A stretch of 64,000 bases of DNA from Cohaesibacter intestini (lineage in GTDB: Bacteria > Pseudomonadota > Alphaproteobacteria > Rhizobiales > Cohaesibacteraceae): the NCBI RefSeq assembly GCF_003324485.1, contig NZ_QODK01000001.1, positions 496,001-560,000 on the forward strand, in the 5' to 3' direction. The position numbers and the translations under genes are program-made. The notes beneath the pieces were generated by a model. The model did no database searches, was not told where the DNA came from, and saw nothing but the letters and a program-made list of their open reading frames with translations. Shown here one piece after another: positions 26,589 through 36,706 of the stretch. Positions within the stretch are counted from its first letter, which is position 1, and each line of letters starts with the position of its first letter.

Positions 26589-26709
26589 GCTATTGATCTT
26601 GAAACTCATTGGATCAAGCATGCGCAAAAACTCGCATGCCCATCTTGGAAAGTCTGCATCGCTTGAGATAGTCTCTTCCTTCACGGATTTCAAAATTTTG
26701 GGAATTTTC

Positions 26710-28686
26710 ATGTCGCCCACCACTCAAGACCCAGTGCAGGTGCCCAACGCATCCACCGATCCCACAGCCATTCCGACCGTGGCTCAAGACCTGCTTCGTA
26801 TTGAGGGGATGTCGGTTGATTTCTCGCTGATCGGCGGCGGACATTTCAGGGCGGTGAAAAATGCCAGCCTGCGGGTCTTGCCCGGCAAGGTGACAGCGCT
26901 GGTCGGCGAGTCCGGATCGGGCAAATCGGTCATTTCTCAGGCGGTGATGGGTATCGCGCCGAGGACGGCGACAGTCAAGGGCAATGTCTGGTTCGATGAT
27001 GCCCGCTATGACGAGCCACCAGTGGACCTGTTGACCTTGCCCAAGGACGGGCCGGAAATCCGTCATGTTCGGGGCAATCGCATCGGCATGATCTTTCAGG
27101 AGCCGATGACGTCCTTCTCGCTGATGCATACAATCGGCAACCAGATCAGCGAAAGTCTCGCCATCCATACGGATTTGTCGCCGATGGAGCAAATCGAGCT
27201 TTGCCATGAAACGCTGGCAATGGTGGGCTTTGACAATCCGCAACGCATTTATGAGATGTATCCGTTCGAGCTGTCGGGCGGTATGCGGCAGCGCGCGATG
27301 ATCGCCATGGCACTGATTTGCTCGCCAAGCCTGCTGATTGCCGACGAGCCAACCACGGCTTTGGATGTGACCATTCAGGCGCAGATCCTGAAATTGCTGA
27401 AAGATTTGCAGACCAAGCTCAATATGGGTGTGTTGCTGATCACCCATGATTTGGGCGTCGTGGCCAATATGGCCGATGAGGTGGTGGTGATCCATCGCGG
27501 CAACATTATGGAAATGGGGTCGGTGGACGACATTTTCCGCAATCCCACCCATCCCTATCTCAAGGGACTGATGGAAGCCGTGCCGCATTTCGGTATGGGA
27601 CAGGGGGATCGGCTGAAACCTCTGCGCGAGATCCCCATCGACAAGGTTCGGGGGCTCGGCAATTATACCAAACAGAGCGACGCTGCCAATGGCAACAGCG
27701 CGGGACCGCAAGTCATTCTCTCAGTGCAGGGCATCAACAAGAGCTTTGCCACCCGCAAACAGAGCTGGGGCCTGAAGGCATCGGGACATGCCCCAAAAAA
27801 AGCCGTCTCCGACGTCAGCTTCGATATTTTCAAGGGTGAATGTCTGGGACTGGTTGGGGAAAGCGGTTGCGGCAAGACCACCCTGTCCAAGATTCTGATG
27901 CGGGCACTGGAGCCCGATGAAGGGTCGATCCATTATGTGGACGAACAGGGACCAATCAATATCAGCGAATGCAACGGCGCGGCCCTGCAAGCCTTGCGCT
28001 CGGATATTCAGATGGTGTTTCAGGATCCGGTCTCGTCCCTGTCGCCGCGCATGACGGTGAAGAATATCCTGACCGAACCGCTCGACATCCACCAGTTGGG
28101 TAACCGGAAAGACCGGCTGGATGTGGCTGAGAATCTGCTCAGCGCCGTTGGGCTGGATCGTGCCTCGCTCAACCGCTATCCGCACAGCTTCTCTGGCGGA
28201 CAAAGGCAGCGCATCGGCATCGCCCGGGCCTTAGCACTTGGTCCCCGTCTGGTGGTTTGTGATGAGCCGGTCTCAGCACTTGATGTGTCGGTGCAGGCAC
28301 AGATCCTCAATCTGCTCAAGGATCTGCAATCGGAACTGGGCCTGACCTATCTGTTCATTTCGCACAATCTGGCGGTGGTCAATTATATGGCGGACCGGGT
28401 GGCGGTGATGTGTTCGGGGCGAATCGTCGAGATCGCCCCTTGCGAAGCCTTGATGGCCAATCCGGTCCATCCCTATACCCGTTCGCTACTGGAAGCGGTG
28501 CCCTATCCGGATCTTGACCGCAAGCTCAATTTCGAGATTCCGATGAAAGCCAGCAGCGCCTTGCAGGATACATGGCCGTCAGACTTCCAGTTTGACGATG
28601 AGAATGCCCTGACGATGATCGATCTGGGCGGCGACCACAAAGTGCTCGCCAAACGAGGCGCAAGCATCGAGGGAGCACAGGGATGA
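26710..28686 (+). CDS. Peptide-type ABC transporter, fused double ATP-binding protein (DppD-DppF-like)
   Basis: Two complete NBDs are joined in one 658-residue chain. In most peptide/nickel transporters these are separate D and F subunits. NBD1 has Walker A GESGSGKS, signature LSGGMRQR, Walker [13 protein letters not shown] and switch His ([10 protein letters not shown]). NBD2 has [29 protein letters not shown] and FISHNLAVV. Both carry the oligopeptide-family C-terminal extension ([30 protein letters not shown]). It is likely the energy source for import through the permeases encoded two genes on. The start at 26710 is placed by protein homology-like content. The upstream frame to 26581 overlaps the dyad. 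The next gene overlaps its stop by 4 nt. Confidence 0.94.
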   Translation: MSPTTQDPVQVPNASTDPTAIPTVAQDLLRIEGMSVDFSLIGGGHFRAVKNASLRVLPGKVTALVGESGSGKSVISQAVMGIAPRTATVKGNVWFDDARYDEPPVDLLTLPKDGPEIRHVRGNRIGMIFQEPMTSFSLMHTIGNQISESLAIHTDLSPMEQIELCHETLAMVGFDNPQRIYEMYPFELSGGMRQRAMIAMALICSPSLLIADEPTTALDVTIQAQILKLLKDLQTKLNMGVLLITHDLGVVANMADEVVVIHRGNIMEMGSVDDIFRNPTHPYLKGLMEAVPHFGMGQGDRLKPLREIPIDKVRGLGNYTKQSDAANGNSAGPQVILSVQGINKSFATRKQSWGLKASGHAPKKAVSDVSFDIFKGECLGLVGESGCGKTTLSKILMRALEPDEGSIHYVDEQGPINISECNGAALQALRSDIQMVFQDPVSSLSPRMTVKNILTEPLDIHQLGNRKDRLDVAENLLSAVGLDRASLNRYPHSFSGGQRQRIGIARALALGPRLVVCDEPVSALDVSVQAQILNLLKDLQSELGLTYLFISHNLAVVNYMADRVAVMCSGRIVEIAPCEALMANPVHPYTRSLLEAVPYPDLDRKLNFEIPMKASSALQDTWPSDFQFDDENALTMIDLGGDHKVLAKRGASIEGAQG

Positions 28687-30605
28687 TCACCAGACGCAAC
28701 GCACTGAGCCTGCTGGCCAGCGCCGCCACCCTGCCCTTGTTGCCGATCAGGGCCAAGGCGCAAGCAAGGGATCTGGAACCGGATTTTCTGAAAATTCTGG
28801 TCGCCAAGGGCAAGTTGCCACCCGTGGAAGAGCGGTTGCCCAGCAATCCGCGTGTCGTCAAGCTCGCTCAGATGGGGCGTGCCGCCGGACGCTATGGGGG
28901 CACATTGCGGACCCTGATTGGTGGCCAGCGGGGCATTCGGCTGGTGCCAATCAACAGCTATGCCCGCCTGATCGGCTATGACGAAGCACTCAATCTGGTG
29001 CCAGACCTGCTGGCTTCGTTTGAAGTGGACGCGGATAGCCGCGTCTTCACCTTCAAACTGCGTGAGGGGCATCGCTGGTCGGACGGGTCTCCCTTTACGG
29101 CAGAAGACTTCCGCTATTGCTGGGAAGACGTGATCCTCAATGAGGAGCTTTATCGTGGCGGTCCACCGGCCAACATGCTGATTGACGGCAAGCCACCGAT
29201 CTTTGAAGTGCTTGATGAACTCACCGTGCGTTACACATGGCACGACACGATGCCGGATTTCCTTGCCAATCTGGCCCAGCCAGTGCCACTTAAAATCTTC
29301 ATGCCATCGACCTATCTGAAGCAGTTCCACGCGAAGTACCAGCCGTCTCAGAAGCTTGAGGAGCTGTCCTACAAATATCGGGTGGATGACTGGGTACGTC
29401 TGCATAAGCGGGTTTCGCGCACCAACCGGCCGGAAAACCCCGATCTGCCGACGCTGGAAGCCTGGATGCCGCGCACCAGTCCGCCTGCAGAGCAATTTGT
29501 CTTTACCCGCAATCCCTATTATCACCGGGTGGACGAGAATGGCCTGCAACTGCCCTATCTCGACCGGCTTGAACTCAATGTCAGCACCAATGACATCATT
29601 CCGGCGGCGACCTCGAGCGGCCAGAGCGATCTGCAGTTCGGCGGCCTGACCTTCTCCGATTTCACCTTGATGAAAACCGCAGAGGAAACCAACCATATCA
29701 AGGTCAGTCTGTGGCGGCGGGCGCAGGGTTCGAGCTTCGCGCTCTATCCCAACCTGACCTATAAGGATCCGGTCTGGCGCGACGTGTTCCGCGATGTGCG
29801 CTTCCGCCGGGCGGTGTCGCTGCTGATCAATCGCGAAGAGATCAACAAAGCGCTGTTTTTCGGACTGGCGGCAGAGAGTGCCAATACGGTCTTGCCGGAA
29901 AGCCCGCTCTATAAGGACGCCTATGCGCAAGCCTATGCCCAGTTTGATCCGGACGCAGCCAACCGGCTGCTTGACGAGATGGGCCTGAAGCCAAAGCGTT
30001 TCAGTCGCCAGCGTCATTTGCCCGATGGGCGTCCAATGGACATCATCATCGAGACAGCGGGGGAAAGCACCCTTGAAACCGACATACTGGAACTGATGAC
30101 CGATCATTTCCGCCGCTGTGGCATCCGCATCTTTACCCGCTCAACCCAGCGTGAGGTGTTTCGCAAGCGGGCGATCGGCGGTGAAATCATGATGGCGGTG
30201 TGGTTCGGTCTCGACAATGGGGTGCCAACAGCGGACATTTCGCCTCAGGCATTGGCCCCGTCAGCGGACGATCAGTATCAATGGCCTGTTTGGGGTATGT
30301 ATTATCAATCCGCCATGACCAAGGGCGAGCCGCCTGACATGCCCATCGTGATGGAACTGGTGGATCTGCTCAAGCAATGGCGTCATGCGACCAACCACGC
30401 ACAGAAAACCGAAATCTGGCATAAGATGCTGCAGATCCATGCGGATCAGGTCTTTTCCATCGGGACCCTGAACAGCGCCCTTCATCCGGTCGTCTCGGCC
30501 GCCAACTTGCGCAATCTGCCGGAAAAGGGGCTTTATGGCTATTATCCCATGTCCTATCTGGGCGTCTACATGCCGGACACCTTCTGGTATGACGAGGAAA
30601 GCTGA
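28683..30605 (+). CDS. ABC transporter substrate-binding protein, peptide (SBP_bac_5) family
   Basis: This is a 640-residue periplasmic binding protein. The signal peptide has a twin-arginine look ([20 protein letters not shown], cleavage near RAKAQA), so Tat export is possible. The family core is seen in RVFTFKLREGHRWSDGSPFT, AEDFRYCWEDV, FRDVRFRRAVSLLINREEIN and LLDEMGLKPK. It is longer than typical DppA (about 510-540), with extra sequence around residues 215-260 and a long C-terminus, as in binding proteins for larger or unusual peptides or glycan-like ligands. The ligand cannot be told. It overlaps the ATPase gene (ATGA) and lies 3 bp before the permease gene. Confidence 0.92.
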   Translation: MITRRNALSLLASAATLPLLPIRAKAQARDLEPDFLKILVAKGKLPPVEERLPSNPRVVKLAQMGRAAGRYGGTLRTLIGGQRGIRLVPINSYARLIGYDEALNLVPDLLASFEVDADSRVFTFKLREGHRWSDGSPFTAEDFRYCWEDVILNEELYRGGPPANMLIDGKPPIFEVLDELTVRYTWHDTMPDFLANLAQPVPLKIFMPSTYLKQFHAKYQPSQKLEELSYKYRVDDWVRLHKRVSRTNRPENPDLPTLEAWMPRTSPPAEQFVFTRNPYYHRVDENGLQLPYLDRLELNVSTNDIIPAATSSGQSDLQFGGLTFSDFTLMKTAEETNHIKVSLWRRAQGSSFALYPNLTYKDPVWRDVFRDVRFRRAVSLLINREEINKALFFGLAAESANTVLPESPLYKDAYAQAYAQFDPDAANRLLDEMGLKPKRFSRQRHLPDGRPMDIIIETAGESTLETDILELMTDHFRRCGIRIFTRSTQREVFRKRAIGGEIMMAVWFGLDNGVPTADISPQALAPSADDQYQWPVWGMYYQSAMTKGEPPDMPIVMELVDLLKQWRHATNHAQKTEIWHKMLQIHADQVFSIGTLNSALHPVVSAANLRNLPEKGLYGYYPMSYLGVYMPDTFWYDEES

Positions 30606-30608
30606 CCC

Positions 30609-31607
30609 ATGCTGAGTTATATCTTGCGGCGCATCGTCATGATGATCCCGACCTTGCTGATCATTTCAGCCTTGGTTTTCACCATCATCCAGTTGCCCCC
30701 GGGTGATTATTTCGACAGCTACATTTCCGAGCTGCGCGCCATGGGCGAAGCCTCCGATCTGGCGGAAATCGAGGAATTGCGCGAACGCTATGGTCTCGAC
30801 AAGCCCGTGGTTGAGCAATATGTCCGCTGGGTTGGTGGCATGCTGGTGGGGGATTTCGGCTATTCGTTCGAATATCGCCTGCCGGTCAGCGATGTGGTCG
30901 GTGACCGCTTCTGGCTGACGGTGCTGGTCTCTATGCTGACGATCATCGTCACCTGGGCCCTTGCTTTCCCCATCGGCATCTATTCGGCCACCCACAAATA
31001 TAGCTGGGGGGATTATGGCCTGACCTTCCTTGGCATGATCGGCATTGCGGTGCCGAACTTCATGCTGGCGCTGGTGATTATGTATTTCTCCAACAAATGG
31101 TTCGGCATCTCAATCGGTGGGCTGATGGACAAGGCCTATCTCAACCAGCCGATGAGCTGGCCGAAATTCTGGTCGATCCTTGAGCATCTGTGGATTCCGG
31201 TGCTGATCATCGGTACGTCGGGGACGGCGGCTATGATCCGCCGCCTACGGGCCAATTTGCTGGATGAATTGCAGAAGCAATATGTCGTGACGGCGCGGGC
31301 AAAGGGGCTGCATCCCAAAAAGGTCCTGCATAAATATCCGTTGCGGGTGGCACTCAATTTCTTCGTCTCCGACATTGGCTCAATCCTGCCCGCGGTCATT
31401 TCAGGGGCCGAGGTGACGGCAATCGTGCTGTCGCTGGAGACCACCGGTCCGATGCTGGTGCGGGCCCTCAGCTCGCAGGATATGTATCTGGCCGGTTCGT
31501 TCCTGATGTTCCTCGCCTTTCTCACGGTGATCGGCATGCTGGTGTCAGACATTGCCCTTGCCTTGCTTGATCCACGTATCCGTTTCGGGGGAGGACGCGC
31601 CAAATGA
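30609..31607 (+). CDS. Peptide-type ABC transporter permease (DppB-like)
   Basis: This 332-residue inner-membrane permease starts with the DppB/OppB N-terminus (MLSYILRRIVMMIPTLLIIS, then FTIIQLPPGDYFDSYI) and contains about six helices. The EAA-type loop region lies at VVTARAKGLHPKKVLHKYPL. Features such as MIGIAVPNFMLALVIMYFS are typical of the family. It is the third gene of the operon. Its stop overlaps the next start (ATGA). Confidence 0.94.
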   Translation: MLSYILRRIVMMIPTLLIISALVFTIIQLPPGDYFDSYISELRAMGEASDLAEIEELRERYGLDKPVVEQYVRWVGGMLVGDFGYSFEYRLPVSDVVGDRFWLTVLVSMLTIIVTWALAFPIGIYSATHKYSWGDYGLTFLGMIGIAVPNFMLALVIMYFSNKWFGISIGGLMDKAYLNQPMSWPKFWSILEHLWIPVLIIGTSGTAAMIRRLRANLLDELQKQYVVTARAKGLHPKKVLHKYPLRVALNFFVSDIGSILPAVISGAEVTAIVLSLETTGPMLVRALSSQDMYLAGSFLMFLAFLTVIGMLVSDIALALLDPRIRFGGGRAK

Positions 31608-32779
31608 CTGCCATGCTGCCGCCACCTGGCGCTCCGATCAAACATTATGTCTCAGACGCCCCGTTCGACCCTTATGCGGTTGAACAGGATGAGGGCGATC
31701 AGAAAGGCCTCGCCGCCGCTTCGCAATTGCGGCTGATGTGGATCCAGTTTCGTCAACACAAGCCTGCCGTGATTTCCGGCCTGTTCCTGCTGATCTGCTA
31801 TCTGAGCATTCTGTTCAGCGAGTTTCTGGCGCCCTACAGTCTGGAAACCCGCAATCTCGACGACATCTATGCGCCACCGCAATCGATCCATTTGTTCCAT
31901 GAAGGAGACTTTGTCGGCCCCTTCGTCTATGGACGGACAATGGAATTGGACATGACCCGATTGCAGCGGATCTACACCGACGACAAGCAGGATGTGCAAC
32001 CCTTGCGGTTTTTCTGCAAGGGCGAGCTTTACAAATTCTGGGGTCTGTATGACGGCGATTTGCATCTGGTCTGCCCCGCCGAAGGGGGCAAATTCTTCTG
32101 GCTGGGGACAGATCGGCTCGGCCGGGACATTTTGTCACGCATTCTTTATGGCGCACGGATTTCCCTCACGATCGGTCTGTTCGGCATTATCATGAGCTTT
32201 GTGCTGGGCATCGTGATCGGTGGGCTGGCTGGCTATTATGGCGGGATCATTGATCTGGCCGTGCAGCGGATCATCGAAGTGCTGCAATCGATCCCGTCGA
32301 TCCCGCTTTGGTTGGCTCTGGCAGCGATCATTCCGGTGACCTGGCATCCGTTGCTGGTCTATGCGGGGATCACGCTGATCCTTGGCTTGTTGGACTGGAC
32401 GGGGCTGGCCCGCGCCGTGCGCTCCAAGCTTTTGGCCCTGCGCGAGGAAGATTATGTGCTGGCTGCCCAATTGGTGGGAGCCAAGCCTAGGCGGATCATT
32501 TTGCGCCATCTGGTGCCCGGCTTCATGTCACACCTGATTGCCAGCGCCACCCTGACCATTCCGGGCATGATTCTGGGCGAGACCGCGCTCAGTTTTCTCG
32601 GTCTTGGCCTCCGGCCGCCGATCACTTCGTGGGGTATCTTGCTGACCGAAGCCAGAGGCATAAACATAATTGCGCTCTATCCGTGGCTTTTATTGCCGGT
32701 TGTTCCGGTCATTTTGGTGATTCTGGCCTTCAATTTTCTTGGCGATGGGTTGCGTGACGCTGCGGACCCCTATAGGTAG
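31604..32779 (+). CDS. Peptide-type ABC transporter permease (DppC-like)
   Basis: This 391-residue permease is longer than usual DppC (~300). The N-terminus (~30 residues, FDPYAVEQDE...) is hydrophilic, and after TM1 there is a ~100-residue periplasmic loop (RNLDDIYAPPQSIHLF to CPAEGGKFFWLGTDRLGRDI). It then follows the OppC pattern: DRLGRDILSRILYGARISL, EAA loop EEDYVLAAQLVGAKPRRIIL and TSWGILLTEA. The enlarged loop is common in permeases paired with the larger binding proteins, which fits the 640-residue partner. It is the last gene of the operon. About 140 bp precede the next gene. Confidence 0.93.
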   Translation: MTAMLPPPGAPIKHYVSDAPFDPYAVEQDEGDQKGLAAASQLRLMWIQFRQHKPAVISGLFLLICYLSILFSEFLAPYSLETRNLDDIYAPPQSIHLFHEGDFVGPFVYGRTMELDMTRLQRIYTDDKQDVQPLRFFCKGELYKFWGLYDGDLHLVCPAEGGKFFWLGTDRLGRDILSRILYGARISLTIGLFGIIMSFVLGIVIGGLAGYYGGIIDLAVQRIIEVLQSIPSIPLWLALAAIIPVTWHPLLVYAGITLILGLLDWTGLARAVRSKLLALREEDYVLAAQLVGAKPRRIILRHLVPGFMSHLIASATLTIPGMILGETALSFLGLGLRPPITSWGILLTEARGINIIALYPWLLLPVVPVILVILAFNFLGDGLRDAADPYR

Positions 32780-32921
32780 CACCATGTTGTAGAAAAAGAG
32801 GCGCGCAGTCGCGATTTTGCCAGTGACCTACAGTTCAGAACATATTGCGTTCGAGGCCCCTGTTTCATCGGGGTTCCATACCAGCAAAGATGGCACTTCA
32901 TTCATTGACGGTGAGAGAGAC

Positions 32922-34136
32922 ATGGCACGTCGAAATCTGAATATTCGCATCATGATGTATAGCCATGACACGTTCGGGCTGGGGCATCTGAGGCGCTGCC
33001 GAACCATCGCGCATTCACTGGTGGAAGATTTCAGTGGTCTGGAAGTGTTGATTGTCTCCGGCGCGACGATTGCCGGTGCCTATGAATATCGAGCGCGGGT
33101 CGATTTCGTGAAGGTCCCCAGCGTGATCAAACTGCGCAATGGCGAATATAGCTCGATGGAAAAGCATATCGACATCAAGCAAACGCTGGCCATGCGCTCT
33201 GCCATCATTCGCCAAAGCGCCGAGATTTTCAAACCGGACATCTTCATTGTCGACAAAGAGCCCATGGGGCTGCGCGGCGAAGTGGAAGAGACCCTGCGGT
33301 ATCTCAAAGCCCATGATACCCGGTTGGTGCTGGGCTTGCGTGATGTGATGGACGCGCCCCACTTGCTTGATGCGGAATGGGCCCGCAAGGAAACGATGGA
33401 CAAGATCGACCATTTTTTCGATGAGATCTGGGTCTATGGACCGAATGACTTTTACGATCCGCTGACTGGCCTCGATGTGCCGCAGTCGGTGCGCGACCGG
33501 ATGGAGTTTGTCGGCTTTCTGCAGCGTCAGACCGCCATGTCGGATGAAGGCAGCCATGCGCTCGACGAAGGGGACTTCATTCTGGTCACGACAGGCGGTG
33601 GTGGCGATGGGGATGATCTGGTGCGCGATGTGCTCAATGCCTATCATCATGATCCCAGCCTGACGACCCGAGCCCTGATCGTTCTGGGTCCCTATCTGCC
33701 AGCTGAAGATCGCCATGCGCTGATCGAGCTTGGCGCTGACATCGATCATGTCGATATGATTGCCTTTGACAGCAAAATGGAAAATCTCGTGGCCAAGGCC
33801 AAATATGTGGTCGCCATGGGGGGCTACAACACCTTTTGCGAGATCATGTCTTTTGACAAACCTGCCCTGATCGTGCCGCGGACAGAACCGCGTGAAGAAC
33901 AATTGATCCGAACAAAACGCGCCGAAGAGTTGAATTGGGTCACAATGCTCTTACCTGAGCAGTCAAGAGATCCTGCCACCATGGCAGCCGCCCTCAAAAA
34001 ATTGATCCATCAGCCGGCCCCCTCGGCCCATGCGAATGGCATCAAACTCGATGGGCTGGTCAATATATCCGACAAGATCGAGCGTTTGTTTGTGCCGGAC
34101 GACAACGACGCAAAGAGCGAAGCCGAAAAGGCCTGA
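32922..34136 (+). CDS. Predicted glycosyltransferase, COG4671/MurG-like GT-B fold
   Basis: This protein has 405 residues. The N-terminus has IRIMMYSHDTFGLGHLRRC, the hallmark of COG4671 predicted glycosyltransferases. The C-terminal half has a MurG/GT28-like nucleotide-sugar region (VTTGGGGDGDDLV, MENLVAKAKYVVAMGGYNTF, EIMSFDKPALIVPR). No signal or transmembrane helix is seen, so it acts on the cytoplasmic side. The ATG at 32922 has GGTGAGAGAGAC just upstream. The longer frame begins with a TTG at 32817 and adds an unconserved-looking segment. It starts a five-gene rightward cluster (three transferases, an ABC exporter, a CNBD protein), with 3 bp to the next gene. Donor and acceptor are unknown. 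Confidence 0.87.
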   Translation: MARRNLNIRIMMYSHDTFGLGHLRRCRTIAHSLVEDFSGLEVLIVSGATIAGAYEYRARVDFVKVPSVIKLRNGEYSSMEKHIDIKQTLAMRSAIIRQSAEIFKPDIFIVDKEPMGLRGEVEETLRYLKAHDTRLVLGLRDVMDAPHLLDAEWARKETMDKIDHFFDEIWVYGPNDFYDPLTGLDVPQSVRDRMEFVGFLQRQTAMSDEGSHALDEGDFILVTTGGGGDGDDLVRDVLNAYHHDPSLTTRALIVLGPYLPAEDRHALIELGADIDHVDMIAFDSKMENLVAKAKYVVAMGGYNTFCEIMSFDKPALIVPRTEPREEQLIRTKRAEELNWVTMLLPEQSRDPATMAAALKKLIHQPAPSAHANGIKLDGLVNISDKIERLFVPDDNDAKSEAEKA

Positions 34137-34139
34137 ATT

Positions 34140-35396
34140 GTGACCGACAAGACCAAAATCGTCGTACTGCTGAAAGGCTATCCGCGCCTTTCAGAGACCT
34201 TCATTGCACAGGAGCTTCTGGGGCTGGAACGCGCGGGACTGGAGCTGCATCTGGCCTCGATGCGCCATCCCACCGACAAGAAACGCCATCCGGTGCATGA
34301 TGAAATCAAGGCGCCGGTTTTTTATCTGCCTGAATATCTCCATCACGAACCGTTGCGGGTACTCAAAGGACTCTGGAAAGCCGCCAAGACCCCCGGATTT
34401 GGCAAGGCCTTCAAACGCTTCCTGAGCGACCTGCCCAAAGACGTGTCCCGCAATCGGGTGCGCCGGTTCGGACAGGCAGCGGTCTTGACAGCGGAATGGC
34501 CCGAAGGGGCGACGTGGCTCTATGCCCATTTCATCCACACGCCCGCCTCCGTGGCGCTCTATGCCAGCGAAATGATGGGCATTCCTTGGAGCATATCGGC
34601 CCACGCCAAGGATATCTGGACCTCGGAAGACTGGGATCTGTCAGAAAAGCTGACGCGTGCCAACTGGACGGCAACCTGCACCAAGACCGGCCACGAGCAT
34701 TTGCAATCGCTGGCCGAAGATCCGAGCCGGGTGCATCTGAGCTATCACGGGCTCGATCTGGATCGCTTCAAGGGCAATCCGGTGCCGCTTGACCCAAGGG
34801 ATGGGTCGGATCCGGCCAATCCGGTGGTGCTGTTCAGTGTCGGGCGTCTTGTTGAGAAGAAGGGCTACGACACGCTGCTTGAGGCCTTGTCGCTGCTGCC
34901 CAAAGACCTCAACTGGCGCTTTGATCATGCAGGCCACGGGCCTTACAAGAAACAGCTGGTGGCCCAGAGCGAGTCATTGGGGATTGCCGACAAGATCAAC
35001 TGGATGGGTGCGGTCGATCAAAAAGACGTGTTGGCAGGCTACCGTGCCTCGGACATTTTCACGCTGGCCAGCAAAATCGCGGCTGACGGCGACCGGGATG
35101 GCCTGCCCAATGTGCTGGTGGAAGCCGCCAGCCAGCAGAAATGCTGTGTGGCAACCCGTGTTTCGGCAATCCCGGAGCTGTTCCGTGATGATGAAAATGG
35201 CCTTCTGGTTGACCCCGAACAGCCAGTTGCGCTGGCCCATGCTCTGGAACGGGCGATTACCGACCCGGCTTTGCGGGCCCGTCTGGGGGCACAGGCCGAG
35301 AAGGATGTGCGCAAGGATTTCGACCATAAGGTCAGTGTGTCCTTCCTCAAATCCCTGTTTATCGGTCCGGCTAAGGGTTCGGCCCCTAAAGCATAA
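34140..35396 (+). CDS. Glycosyltransferase family 4 protein
   Basis: This 418-residue GT-B enzyme begins at a GTG 3 bp after the preceding stop. Features include the N-terminal acceptor domain with KGYPRLSETFIAQELLGLER, typical of exopolysaccharide GT4 enzymes, and AHFIHTPASVALYASEMMG. The donor-binding domain has VLFSVGRLVEKKGYDTLLEA, then DGDRDGLPNVLVEAASQQKC, holding the E-x7-E-like pair. No membrane helices are obvious. It probably adds one sugar in the surface glycan or glycolipid made by this cluster. The next gene starts ~45 bp downstream. Confidence 0.92.
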   Translation: MTDKTKIVVLLKGYPRLSETFIAQELLGLERAGLELHLASMRHPTDKKRHPVHDEIKAPVFYLPEYLHHEPLRVLKGLWKAAKTPGFGKAFKRFLSDLPKDVSRNRVRRFGQAAVLTAEWPEGATWLYAHFIHTPASVALYASEMMGIPWSISAHAKDIWTSEDWDLSEKLTRANWTATCTKTGHEHLQSLAEDPSRVHLSYHGLDLDRFKGNPVPLDPRDGSDPANPVVLFSVGRLVEKKGYDTLLEALSLLPKDLNWRFDHAGHGPYKKQLVAQSESLGIADKINWMGAVDQKDVLAGYRASDIFTLASKIAADGDRDGLPNVLVEAASQQKCCVATRVSAIPELFRDDENGLLVDPEQPVALAHALERAITDPALRARLGAQAEKDVRKDFDHKVSVSFLKSLFIGPAKGSAPKA

Positions 35397-35441
35397 AAGC
35401 CCTGCACAAAACAGATCGGCAAAGAGCGGATAGTCTGAAGG

Positions 35442-36605
35442 ATGGAAGAAATGGATAAGCAGAATGGGTCCGGTCGCGGCAAAAAAGTGATGTTCTATGT
35501 GCAGCATCTGCTGGGAATCGGACATCTGGCGCGGGCCAGCCGGATCTCTGCTGCGCTGATTGAAGAGGGATTCGATGTGACCGTGGTCACCGGCGGCAAG
35601 CGCGTCGAAGGGTTCCCCGGCAAGGGCATCAAGCATGTCGCACTGCCCGGCATTGCGTCGGACAATGCAAGCTTTTCAAAACTGATCGATGAGAATGGCA
35701 CGCCGGTTGATGACGCTTTCAAGGCCATGCGGGCTGAATTGTTGATCAAGACCTATCACGACATCGCACCGGACTTCGTGCTGGTCGAGGCCTTTCCGTT
35801 TGGCCGCCGTCAGGTGCGGTTCGAGTTGCTGCCGCTGATGGAGACCATTCAGGCAAGCGACAACAAGCCGATCGTCATCGGCTCGGTGCGCGACATTCTG
35901 CAAGAAAAGATCAAGCCGAGCCGCAATGAGGATACGGTTCAGTATATCGATCAGTATTTCGATCATATCTTCGTCCATGGCGACCCCGACTTCATGCCGT
36001 TCGAGGCGACCTTCCCGCTGTTTGACCGAATCAAGGACAAGGTGCGCTATACGGGCATCGTCGCGGCGCCACCGCCAGAGGAACCAGAGGACACGTTTGC
36101 CGTTGTTGTGTCGGCTGGCGGCGGTGCGGTTGGCCGCGATTTGGTCACGGCAAGCCTTGAAGCCGCCAAAAACAGCCCCCTGCCTGGCAATTGGTGCATC
36201 ATCACGGGGCCCAATCTGCCGCAAGTTGAGTTTGAGCAATTTCGCGCCGATGCCCCCTCTCATGTTCAGATCGAGCGGTTTCGCACAGATTTTGCCAGCC
36301 TATTGAAGGGGGCTTCCCTGTCCGTGTCACAATCGGGTTATAATACGGTCTGCGATATTCTGAGGGCGCAGTGTGGCAGCGTTCTGGTGCCATATACCAG
36401 TGGAGGAGAAACCGAACAGACCCGCCGGGCGGAAAAGCTGGAGGGGCTGGGTCTGGCAACTTATCTGAATTCGGATGATCTGAGTGGACCGACGATTGTG
36501 GCCGCCATGCGCGAGGAAATGGACAGGATGGCGCGACGCCCTGCCTTCAAGATTTCTCTCGACGGGGCGAAGACCACTGCGCACATGCTCCGCGCACTTG
36601 CCTGA
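35442..36605 (+). CDS. MurG-like glycosyltransferase, related in design to the first gene of the cluster
   Basis: This 387-residue GT-B enzyme has an N-terminal motif KVMFYVQHLLGIGHLARASR that parallels the GLGHLRR motif of the gene at 32922. Its C-terminal motifs (VVVSAGGGAVGRDLV, FASLLKGASLSVSQSGYNTV, LVPYTSGGETEQTRRAEKLE) match the nucleotide-sugar half of GT28/COG4671 proteins. The two genes may be diverged paralogues flanking the GT4. It is followed after ~100 bp by the ABC exporter gene. A role in the same glycan is inferred from the order. The substrate is unknown. Confidence 0.88.
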   Translation: MEEMDKQNGSGRGKKVMFYVQHLLGIGHLARASRISAALIEEGFDVTVVTGGKRVEGFPGKGIKHVALPGIASDNASFSKLIDENGTPVDDAFKAMRAELLIKTYHDIAPDFVLVEAFPFGRRQVRFELLPLMETIQASDNKPIVIGSVRDILQEKIKPSRNEDTVQYIDQYFDHIFVHGDPDFMPFEATFPLFDRIKDKVRYTGIVAAPPPEEPEDTFAVVVSAGGGAVGRDLVTASLEAAKNSPLPGNWCIITGPNLPQVEFEQFRADAPSHVQIERFRTDFASLLKGASLSVSQSGYNTVCDILRAQCGSVLVPYTSGGETEQTRRAEKLEGLGLATYLNSDDLSGPTIVAAMREEMDRMARRPAFKISLDGAKTTAHMLRALA

Positions 36606-36706
36606 ATTTGCCTGAATTGGACTAAACGTCTCTTGAGAAGAGTGGCTTGATGCGCCAATGCTTGCCAGAGCAATGCAGCGCTTCGATGGCCTGCATAAAG
36701 GTGAGC

